Of a stretch of DNA of 11,675 nucleotides, positions 6,494-11,675 are shown one piece after another. Every line of letters starts with the position of its first letter. The first letter of the stretch is position 1. The translations under genes were made by a program, and so were the position numbers. The notes beneath the pieces were generated by a model, which worked only from the letters and a program-made list of their open reading frames with translations, was not told the DNA's origin and ran no database searches. Source of the DNA: Bacteroidota bacterium (GTDB taxonomy: Bacteria > Bacteroidota > Bacteroidia > Chitinophagales > Saprospiraceae); the NCBI GenBank assembly GCA_018969455.1, contig JAGWYI010000070.1, forward strand, positions 1 through 11,675. The letters run 5' to 3'.

Positions 6494-7423
6494 ATGGGAT
6501 ACACCCGATGGTCAGATGATTCCTACGCCCATCTGAAGTCAAGCCGCGCAGGCGCCTCTGTAGACGATATTTTTACCAACAATGCCACCGGAAAGGCCAG
6601 CGACCTGATGCTGCCTTATGGTGTAAAAATGCGGGAAAGCCGCGATTCCGACATTCATCCGGAATCCCTTTCCATCGCTGTTTACCTCGACGTCACCGGA
6701 AGTATGGGGCGCATTCCCGAAATTCTGGTGCGTGAAAAACTCGGCGCGCTGATGAATACCCTGATTGATCATGGTATTGCTCATCCCCAGATTTTGTTTG
6801 GCGCCATTGGCGATCATTTTTCCGACCGTTTTCCGTTGCAAATTGGTCAGTTTGAAAGCGGTACCGAGGAACTGGATCAATGGCTCACCAGCATATTCAT
6901 TGAAGGCGGCGGCGGCGGCCAGCACATGGAATCGTATCTGTTGGGCTGGTTGTTCTGTGCGCGGCATACCTCCATCGATTGTTTCGAAAAACGCGGCCAA
7001 AAGGGCTTTTTGTTTACCATCGGCGACGAAGCCAGCTGGAACACCCTGGACGTTGAAGCGCTCAAAACGCTGATGGGATACCCGGAAGCGAGCATGGTGA
7101 CAGACAAACAATTGCTGGAAGAAGTGCAGCGCGCCTACCACGTGTTTCACATCCACATCAACGAAGCATCTTACCGCGACAGTCCCTTAGTGCTTGGATA
7201 TTGGCGCAACATTTTGGGCGAGCGGCTTATCGTACTCGATGACCACAATGCCATCGCAGAGACCATTGCAAGCACTGTTGCACTCATACACGGGGTAGAT
7301 TTGAAAACACTCCTGTCCACTTTTGATGAAAATACCGCCAATACCGTGCGCAATGCCTTAGCCAAAGTGGATACCCATGTTGCCAAAACCGGTGCTGCCA
7401 CCAAAGGCGCATTCAAATTATAA
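6494..7423 (+). CDS. von Willebrand factor A domain protein with MIDAS motif
   Basis: 309 residues, cytoplasmic (no signal peptide or membrane segment). The start MGYTRWSDDSYAHL and the stretch KMRESRDSDIHPES (45-58) are typical of a family of cytosolic vWA proteins I have seen without a firm name. The vWA core begins at 60 with IAVYLDVTGSMG (61-72): Asp66, Thr68 and Ser70 form a DxTxS variant of the metal-ion-dependent adhesion site. FGAIGD (102-107), a GGGGGQHMES turn (138-147) and FTIGDEA (174-180, with Asp178) provide further loops at the same face. Such domains bind Mg2+ and often act as assembly platforms in complexes with ATPases or kinases. It sits between the pseudokinase-like and PurA-like genes with gaps of 3 and 2 bases, so translational coupling is likely. 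The fold is certain, the role is inferred. Confidence 0.85.
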   Translation: MGYTRWSDDSYAHLKSSRAGASVDDIFTNNATGKASDLMLPYGVKMRESRDSDIHPESLSIAVYLDVTGSMGRIPEILVREKLGALMNTLIDHGIAHPQILFGAIGDHFSDRFPLQIGQFESGTEELDQWLTSIFIEGGGGGQHMESYLLGWLFCARHTSIDCFEKRGQKGFLFTIGDEASWNTLDVEALKTLMGYPEASMVTDKQLLEEVQRAYHVFHIHINEASYRDSPLVLGYWRNILGERLIVLDDHNAIAETIASTVALIHGVDLKTLLSTFDENTANTVRNALAKVDTHVAKTGAATKGAFKL

Positions 7424-7425
7424 AC

Positions 7426-8610
7426 ATGCGCAAAGCCTCTATCGTAGTGGGACTGGGCTTTGGCGATGAAGGAAAGGGCCTGGCCACCGATTTTCTGGTG
7501 CGCCAGGCCCGAAAGCCGCTCGTTGTTCGGTACAACGGCGGCCAACAGGCCGGCCATACTGTTTCGGACGGCCAAGGGAAACGGCATGTTTTCTCCAATT
7601 TTGGTGCGGGCTCCCTGGCTGGGGCGCCCACGTATTGGTCGCAGTTTTGCACCTTTGCACCGGCCAATTTGCTCAAGGAATTTGCAGCCCTGGAGCAACT
7701 CGGCGTGCGGCCGCGCCTGCTGGTGGACGCTCTTTGTCCGGTAACCACCCATTACGATGTGTTGTACAACCAGTTGCTCGAACAAGGGCGGGGCGCACAG
7801 CGGCATGGCAGTTGCGGGATGGGATTTGGCGCCACTGTGGAGCGGCACGAAAGTTCGCCCGCGCGCCTGTACGCGCAAGACTTGTTGTTTCCAGAGATTT
7901 GTGCCTTAAAACTGCCCGCCATACGCCAATATTACCGGCAAAAACTCGAAAATCGCCCCGATCTTGAATTTGATGCCTACGACCACGATGCCGCAGATGC
8001 GCACTGGCTCGAGCTGGTAAGCCAACTTTTGCCCTTGAAAAACCGGGGTATCCTGGAAATAGTGACCGAACAGGCTGTTTTTGCGCAAAATTCTGCATGG
8101 CAACATTTCATTTTCGAAGGCGCTCAGGGCATTTTGCTCGACATGGATTTTGGCTTTTTCCCGCATGTCACGCGCAGCAACACGAGCAGCAAAAACGCTT
8201 TTGACTTGTTGCGCCGCAACCATTTTTTTCCTGAAACCGAAGTCGTGTACATCAGCCGTTGTTATCAAACCCGACACGGTGCGGGGCCCTTTGCCTGGGA
8301 AACCGATCAGTTGCATTTGCAAAACAATGCCCTGGAAACCAATGTGTTCAATGATTACCAGGGCCATTTTCGGTATGGCTTTCTCAGCCTCGATCAGTTG
8401 CAATACGCCCTGCAATGCGACCGCAATTTTTCGGGCAATACGCCAAAGAAACTGTTGCTCACTTGCGCCGATCAAATGCCGGAAGGGCGGGTGACTTGCT
8501 ATTTGGGGGGGGAAGCAACCACGGTGAACGTGGATGAATTGCCTGGTTTGGTGGGTAATTTTGAGGGGGTATGGGTAAGTTGGGGAGATTGGGCGGGGAA
8601 GGTTCGGTGA
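7426..8610 (+). CDS. Diverged adenylosuccinate synthetase (PurA-like) paralogue
   Basis: 394 residues against about 430 for E. coli PurA. Retained signatures: GDEGKG (13-18, catalytic Asp14), RYNGGQQAGHT (35-45, His44), FEGAQGILLDMDFG (230-243), VTRSNTSS (248-255) and TRHGAGPF (282-289). Altered: the IMP-site GTTGRG is GSCGMG (128-133); the aspartate-binding TGRRRRTGW loop is QGHFRYGF (312-319), keeping one Arg; the guanine-binding KLD is CAD (347-349), keeping only the Asp. The helix before the final STGPDR motif is missing and the protein ends VSWGDWAGKVR. PurA joins IMP and aspartate with GTP in AMP synthesis. The changes suggest a different acceptor or amino acid, as known for phage PurZ, which acts on dGMP. 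It is the last gene of a three-gene unit. Calling it housekeeping purA would be unsafe. Confidence 0.8.
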   Translation: MRKASIVVGLGFGDEGKGLATDFLVRQARKPLVVRYNGGQQAGHTVSDGQGKRHVFSNFGAGSLAGAPTYWSQFCTFAPANLLKEFAALEQLGVRPRLLVDALCPVTTHYDVLYNQLLEQGRGAQRHGSCGMGFGATVERHESSPARLYAQDLLFPEICALKLPAIRQYYRQKLENRPDLEFDAYDHDAADAHWLELVSQLLPLKNRGILEIVTEQAVFAQNSAWQHFIFEGAQGILLDMDFGFFPHVTRSNTSSKNAFDLLRRNHFFPETEVVYISRCYQTRHGAGPFAWETDQLHLQNNALETNVFNDYQGHFRYGFLSLDQLQYALQCDRNFSGNTPKKLLLTCADQMPEGRVTCYLGGEATTVNVDELPGLVGNFEGVWVSWGDWAGKVR

Positions 8611-8627
8611 TTATTCTTTGGACTGAC

Positions 8628-9731
8628 TCACCCTTCCTCCACCCCATATCTTAACCCCATATCCTGCACATCGCGCATCAGACGGTCTATGTCGCTGAGA
8701 TGCCCCATCATGTGCAAACCGGTGGAAAATCCCCCGTCGAGCATTTGTTTCAAACAGGCAACTATGGGCACTATCGTAAATACATATGCATCTGGATGTT
8801 CCAAACGCAAGCGAATTTTCAGCATTTGCCCATCTTTTAAGCCTTTGGCGTCGTTTAGCAGCACCACGCCGTGGTTGTCACGTGCAAACCTGCGGGCGCC
8901 CCAGAAAAACAAGCGCTCCGAAAATTTTAAAAAGCGTTTTCCGCCCAGCCAATCCAGCAGCATGATCAAGGGCATAATTAAGTTGTCGACAAACCAATTG
9001 AAGCCGGAAATGTACAGTCCCAATTTTTTTAAACCCAGCATTTGCGGCATGGCCCGCATTTCTTCCAGCCAAAATGGATACAGGGACATACGCCCGAAAC
9101 TGCCCCCTACTTCAACCGTAACTGCGTCTCGGTAGGTGGCTTTGCGCCAATTCCCGTTATCATACAACCAACTGTCGAAATGGGTAATCAAAGGGATGAT
9201 CTCCGCTACTTGCTCGGGACGCTCCAGAGCTGCCTCCATGGCCATTGACAAGCGCGCTTCCTGGTATTCATCGAAATACCGCGCGGCGGAACGGGTTAAT
9301 ACGGCCAGCATACCCGGGTGAAATCCGGCTTGACTGATAAATATTTTGCCTTTTTGCGTGATTTCCGACGCCATAGGCTGCAAGTCAGACCAAACTCGGG
9401 CAGTAACCAGAATGTCGAGGTAATTGCATCCACATTCGAGGGCGGTTTGCGCAATTTGGCGAACCTTTTCCGGTGTGGTGGTTAACACAATCACCAAATC
9501 AATGCTTTTAAAGGCTTGTTGCATGGATGCAACATCCTCCACGTGGGCATATCGCGCTTCAATTTTTCGATCGGGAAATTCGGCGCGCAACGATTGGCAA
9601 AACGATTCGGCTGCTGCCAGGCGTCTGCCTGCTATTACAATATCGGCAGCGGTTTCTTGCAATATCAATTTGGCCAATCGACGACCAACGCCGCCATAAC
9701 CGCCCAACAATAAAATGGTATTTGATTTCAT
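8628..9731 (-). CDS. Saccharopine dehydrogenase-like NAD(P)-binding protein
   Basis: 367 residues. An N-terminal Rossmann fold opens with ILLLGGYGGVGRRLA (6-20), followed by the strand DIVIAGRR (30-37), an acidic VEDVASMQQAF segment (64-74) and DLVIVLTT (78-85). GCNYLDIL (101-108) and the ISQAGFHPGM segment (132-141) match the saccharopine dehydrogenase / SCCPDH group. The C-terminal half is less conserved and has a hydrophobic stretch at 246-262, which could touch the membrane. Members include lysine-pathway enzymes, but many bacterial ones have no known substrate; this one is best called an oxidoreductase of unknown substrate. It is a single gene that converges on the PurA-like gene with 17 bases between stops, so it is not part of that operon. 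The start at 9731 begins directly before the Rossmann strand. Confidence 0.85.
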   Translation of the reverse strand: MKSNTILLLGGYGGVGRRLAKLILQETAADIVIAGRRLAAAESFCQSLRAEFPDRKIEARYAHVEDVASMQQAFKSIDLVIVLTTTPEKVRQIAQTALECGCNYLDILVTARVWSDLQPMASEITQKGKIFISQAGFHPGMLAVLTRSAARYFDEYQEARLSMAMEAALERPEQVAEIIPLITHFDSWLYDNGNWRKATYRDAVTVEVGGSFGRMSLYPFWLEEMRAMPQMLGLKKLGLYISGFNWFVDNLIMPLIMLLDWLGGKRFLKFSERLFFWGARRFARDNHGVVLLNDAKGLKDGQMLKIRLRLEHPDAYVFTIVPIVACLKQMLDGGFSTGLHMMGHLSDIDRLMRDVQDMGLRYGVEEG

Positions 9732-9781
9732 GTTGCCCTGTTTGAATGAATAGAAGGCAACAACAAGGCCGTTTTATGTTC

Positions 9782-9789
9782 CAAAGTTA
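9782..9789 (-). promoter_or_regulatory. Promoter -7 element for the saccharopine dehydrogenase-like gene
   Basis: The minus strand reads TAACTTTG, a TAnnTTTG match, 50 bases upstream of the ATG at 9731. A weak TTTC rather than TTTG lies about 20 bases further upstream. Confidence 0.45.
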
Positions 9790-9862
9790 AGGTAAATGAA
9801 GCTTAATTGAAAGGCCTTTAGGGTAAAATGAACAGGTTAAATGAATAAATAAAAAAATAAAC

Positions 9863-9893
9863 TTGCATACTATATGTACACTTACTAAATTTG
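9863..9893 (+). promoter_or_regulatory. Bacteroidota consensus promoter of the SRPBCC-MarR operon
   Basis: TTG at 9863-9865 and TAAATTTG at 9886-9893 are spaced by 20 bases, close to the TTTG-N19-TAnnTTTG consensus. It is the best promoter in the window. Transcription would start near 9898-9900, giving a leader of about 30 bases before the ATG at 9930. An open frame from TTG 9891 overlaps the -7 element and is not a credible start. Confidence 0.65.
9866..9876. promoter_or_regulatory. Palindrome between promoter elements, candidate MarR operator
   Basis: CATA-CTA-TATG is a perfect palindrome with a 3-base centre; the next pair outward mismatches and the one after matches (T/A). It lies inside the spacer between the -33 and -7 elements, where a bound repressor would block polymerase. 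MarR proteins bind short palindromes and often repress their own operon, and a MarR gene is in this operon. The site is short, so chance is a real alternative. Confidence 0.35.
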
Positions 9894-9929
9894 CTCCATC
9901 ATTTAACATCTATTCAAAACAACAACCTT

Positions 9930-10349
9930 ATGTGGGCAAAATCGCACAGCATTGTAACCAAAGCCGTTACCAAAGAACAAATGTGGCAACTCTTCGCAGA
10001 CGTAAACAACTGGCCCAATTGGGACAAAAGTGTTGAATTTGCGCAACTGGAAGGCAAATTTGAACAAGGCAATCACTTTCTGTTTCAGCCCAAGGGCGGG
10101 CCTAAAATGAAAATCGCAATATTTGAAACCATCGAAAACGAAAAATTTGTCGACCTTACCACTTTCCCTTTGGCCAAAATGTACGGTGAACACCTCCTGG
10201 AAGAAACCGAAGCTGGATTGAAAATTACCACCACCATGAAAATGAAAGGAATGCTGGGCTGGTTGTGGATCAAACTGGTCGCGCAAAAAATTGTAGACGA
10301 TCTTCCAGCCGACATGGAAACGCAAATCCAGGTAGCTTCCCAATTGTAA
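9930..10349 (+). CDS. SRPBCC (START/polyketide cyclase-like) protein
   Basis: 139 residues with no signal peptide. The beginning MWAKSHSIVTKAVTKEQMWQLFADVNNWPNWDKSVEFAQLEG (residues 1-42) is the classic SRPBCC pattern: strand, then a helix with an LFADVxxWPxWD motif (21-32). Later strands follow, GNHFLFQP (47-54), KMKIAIFETIENEKFVDLTTFPLAKM (59-84) and LKITTTMKMKG (97-107), with a long C-terminal helix at 110-135. This helix-grip fold holds a hydrophobic ligand; members range from polyketide cyclases to lipid carriers, and no catalytic residues can be named here. The ATG at 9930 follows the promoter by 36 bases. The stop is 7 bases before a MarR gene, so the pair is an operon, and the MarR protein may sense the same ligand or stress. 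Confidence 0.85.
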   Translation: MWAKSHSIVTKAVTKEQMWQLFADVNNWPNWDKSVEFAQLEGKFEQGNHFLFQPKGGPKMKIAIFETIENEKFVDLTTFPLAKMYGEHLLEETEAGLKITTTMKMKGMLGWLWIKLVAQKIVDDLPADMETQIQVASQL

Positions 10350-10356
10350 AACAGGC

Positions 10357-10845
10357 ATGAAAGCAAGCGACAATACGTTTAAGGTAGAAAAGCCGGAAGA
10401 GAGTACCGGCTTTTTATTGTGGCAGGTCACCAATTTGTGGCAACGTTCCATCAAAAAGGCGCTGGAACCATACGACCTGACGCATTCGCAATTTGTGCTG
10501 CTGGCAAGCACCCACTGGTTGCGCCTGCACGCGCAGGAAGTCACCCAAATCGTTTTATCCAACCACACCAAAATTGACCCGATGACCACGTCCACCGTTT
10601 TGCGGACTTTGCAACAGAAAGGACTGTTGGTAAGGCAGGAACACCAAACGGATACCCGCGCCAAAACGGTTGCGCTCACAGAAGCCGGTATTCAAATTGT
10701 AAAAGAGGCGGTAGTGGCTGTGGAGCAATTCGACCATGCCTTCTTTTCCGTACTGGGTGAGGAATTGGGCGGCCTGAATTCCAGTTTATTGAACTTATTA
10801 CATCATTTTTCTATACATAACCTCCCCGCTAATGAAAATTTATAA
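10357..10845 (+). CDS. MarR-family transcriptional regulator
   Basis: 162 residues. The segment ESTGFLLWQVTNLWQRSIKKAL (15-36) is the dimerisation helix, followed by LTHSQFVLLAS (41-51). The winged helix-turn-helix includes a recognition helix near 74-90 (PMTTSTVLRTLQQKGLL) and a wing at 91-108 with RQEHQTDTRAKTVALT; the Asp99/Arg101 pair in the wing is the usual MarR DxR feature. The C-terminal helices (110-150) complete the dimer interface. MarR proteins bind palindromic DNA as dimers and release it on binding small phenolic or oxidising ligands. It is cotranscribed with the SRPBCC gene 7 bases upstream, and a palindrome lies in the operon promoter, so autorepression is likely. An intrinsic-terminator-like hairpin lies inside codons 11-20. 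The MarR assignment is firm. Confidence 0.93.
   Translation: MKASDNTFKVEKPEESTGFLLWQVTNLWQRSIKKALEPYDLTHSQFVLLASTHWLRLHAQEVTQIVLSNHTKIDPMTTSTVLRTLQQKGLLVRQEHQTDTRAKTVALTEAGIQIVKEAVVAVEQFDHAFFSVLGEELGGLNSSLLNLLHHFSIHNLPANENL
10388..10415 (+). terminator. Terminator-like hairpin inside the 5' end of the MarR gene
   Basis: AAAAGCCGG (10388-10396) pairs perfectly with CCGGCTTTT (10406-10414) around a 9-base loop, and the second arm runs into TTTTT. This has the shape of a rho-independent terminator, placed 31 bases after the MarR start codon and 38 bases after the SRPBCC stop. It may lower MarR expression relative to the upstream gene. The same bases encode the start of the dimerisation region, so coincidence is possible. 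Confidence 0.4.
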
Positions 10846-10865
10846 CCTGGCCATGGCGCATCAAT

Positions 10866-10967
10866 TATACTTTATGCCGCCAGATTTTGTGCACAACGAT
10901 CTTTATAAATCAGTATAAATCAGCGAAATCCATCCTGATGTATCCGCAAAATCCGGCGAATCCTGGT
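10866..10967 (-). repeat. Palindromic dispersed intergenic repeat, copy B
   Basis: 102 bases, the inverted counterpart of 1641-1732. Read on the minus strand it has the same order of blocks, with the arms CGCCGGATTTTGCG and CACAAAATCTGGCG. Relative to copy A it has a 10-base tandem duplication of CTGATTTATA in the centre. It begins 20 bases after the MarR stop at 10845 and may also end that transcript. The rest of 10846-11103 holds no gene I can support: it is AT-rich with a CAAAG/CTTTG mini-palindrome near 11062-11077 and no clear promoter for the next gene. Confidence 0.8.
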
Positions 10968-11103
10968 ATAATTGGCTGGTGGTTTTAATCAGTACAATTC
11001 AGCACACCCCAATAAATCACAAGGCGATTATTTGCCCCGAAACGAAAATATCGGCATTTCCCAAAGAAAAAACCTTTGTTTAACGCTTAAATAAAAGATA
11101 CAG

Positions 11104-11675
11104 GTGGCCACAATAGTTGAAGATCAAATCTTTGAAAGTCAGGACTTTACCCAAAATATCCTGGGAAAAGGCAGTTACGAATACTGCAAATTTTCAAACT
11201 GCGATTTTTCCGGTTCTGATTTGTCGAACATCAAATTTCTGGAATGTATCTTTCTCAACTGCAACCTGAGCATGGCACAATTGCAGCAAACATCGTTTGT
11301 GGAGGTCGTTTTTAAAGAAAACAAGATGCTGGGCCTGCGTTTTGAAGACTGTAACCCGTTTGGATTGTCCTTTCGCTTTGAAAATTGCAACCTGAGTCAC
11401 GCCTCGTTCTACCATATCAAACTGCAAAAAACGCAGTTTATACACACCCAGCTCATCGACGTGGATTTCAGCGCATGCGATCTGAACGCAGCAGTTTTTC
11501 AGCATTGTGACCTTTCGGGCGCTACTTTTGATCAAACCAATTTGGCAAAAGCCGATTTTCGGAGTGCCTGGAATTACCGCATCGATCCCGAACGCAACAT
11601 CATCAAAAAAGCCCGCTTTTCCCAATCGGGGATAAGCGGGCTTTTAAGCAAATATGATATTGAAATTGATCGCGG
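11104..11675 (+). CDS. Pentapeptide-repeat protein, C-terminus cut by window edge
   Basis: 190 codons are open to the edge with no stop. The start is GTG at 11104 (VATIVEDQIFESQDF); an in-frame stop at 11092-11094 excludes anything earlier, and no in-frame ATG occurs before residue 57. Residues 25-156 are built of pentapeptide A(D/N)LxX-type repeats, for example CKFSNCDFSGSDLS (28-41), CNLSMAQL (53-60), NCNLSHASF (94-102), CDLNAAVF (125-132) and CDLSGATF (135-142). Such repeats fold as a right-handed quadrilateral beta helix. The tail SGISGLLSKYDIEID (175-189) matches the usual end of a common Bacteroidota family of about 190-195 residues, so probably only a few residues are missing. Relatives include Qnr-type gyrase-protecting proteins, but similarity of repeat alone does not show that role. 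Many cysteines occur at repeat centres. Promoter not identified. Confidence 0.9.
   Translation, partial: MATIVEDQIFESQDFTQNILGKGSYEYCKFSNCDFSGSDLSNIKFLECIFLNCNLSMAQLQQTSFVEVVFKENKMLGLRFEDCNPFGLSFRFENCNLSHASFYHIKLQKTQFIHTQLIDVDFSACDLNAAVFQHCDLSGATFDQTNLAKADFRSAWNYRIDPERNIIKKARFSQSGISGLLSKYDIEIDR
11607..11645. repeat. Long perfect hairpin at the 3' end of the pentapeptide gene
   Basis: AAAAGCCCGCTT (11607-11618) and AAGCGGGCTTTT (11634-11645) are perfect 12-base arms. The 15-base loop contains a further CCC/GGG pairing (11621-11623 with 11628-11630). The second arm ends in TTTT, so it resembles a bidirectional intrinsic terminator, yet it lies within the coding sequence over codons 168-181. 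Confidence 0.55.

Noticed and set aside
7171..8475. Minus-strand frames of up to 235 codons opposite the vWA and PurA-like genes
   Set aside because: Arise from GC-rich third positions; the plus-strand genes carry clear motifs throughout.
9891..9929. Extended start of the SRPBCC protein from TTG at 9891
   Set aside because: It overlaps the promoter -7 element and would precede the expected transcription start; ATG 9930 fits the family's N-terminus.
1733..10865. Segment between the repeat copies as a composite mobile element
   Set aside because: It holds housekeeping genes (ruvX, def, glyA) and no transposase or target-site duplication; the repeats are more likely independent insertions.

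Overview
The window looks like chromosomal DNA of a Bacteroidota bacterium, possibly a Saprospiria-like lineage. The evidence is a secreted protein with a C-terminal type IX secretion (Por) sorting domain around a YPNPF motif, several promoters of the Bacteroidota TAnnTTTG type, small membrane and outer-membrane proteins typical of the phylum, and little use of Shine-Dalgarno sites. The lineage below phylum level is a guess.

Layout, left to right. (1) 1-1566, minus strand: a short membrane-anchored cysteine-motif protein and, downstream, a very methionine-rich outer-membrane transporter-like protein that runs off the left edge; together they look like a metal (probably copper) module. (2) 1641-1732: one copy of a palindromic intergenic repeat. 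A second copy, about 90% identical and inverted, lies at 10866-10967. (3) 1835-3031: a type IX-secreted protein with a possible deacetylase-like domain. (4) 3101-5388: housekeeping genes ruvX and def on the plus strand, meeting glyA tail to tail with no base between the stop codons. (5) 5612-8610: a tight three-gene plus-strand operon (gaps of 3 and 2 bases) encoding a J-domain plus pseudokinase-like protein, a von Willebrand factor A protein with a MIDAS motif, and a diverged, shortened adenylosuccinate-synthetase paralogue. (6) 8628-9731, minus: a saccharopine-dehydrogenase-like NAD(P)-binding protein. (7) 9930-10845, plus: an SRPBCC lipid/ligand-binding-fold protein followed by a MarR-family regulator. 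A consensus promoter and a palindrome lie in front, and a terminator-like hairpin lies inside the start of the MarR gene. (8) 11104-11675: a pentapeptide-repeat protein that starts with GTG and is cut by the window edge very near its expected end.

The part most likely to be a poorly described system is the 5612-8610 operon. The kinase-like protein has lost the catalytic Asp, the catalytic-loop Lys and the DFG Asp. The PurA-like protein keeps the nucleotide-binding and catalytic signatures but has altered the arginine loop that binds aspartate and is shortened at its C-terminus. The vWA protein is family-like and probably binds metal. This suggests a chaperone-linked scaffold plus a ligase acting on a nucleotide or related acid, in the style of vWA/kinase conflict or stress modules, but the function is inferred only. 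No rRNA, tRNA, CRISPR or transposase gene was seen.
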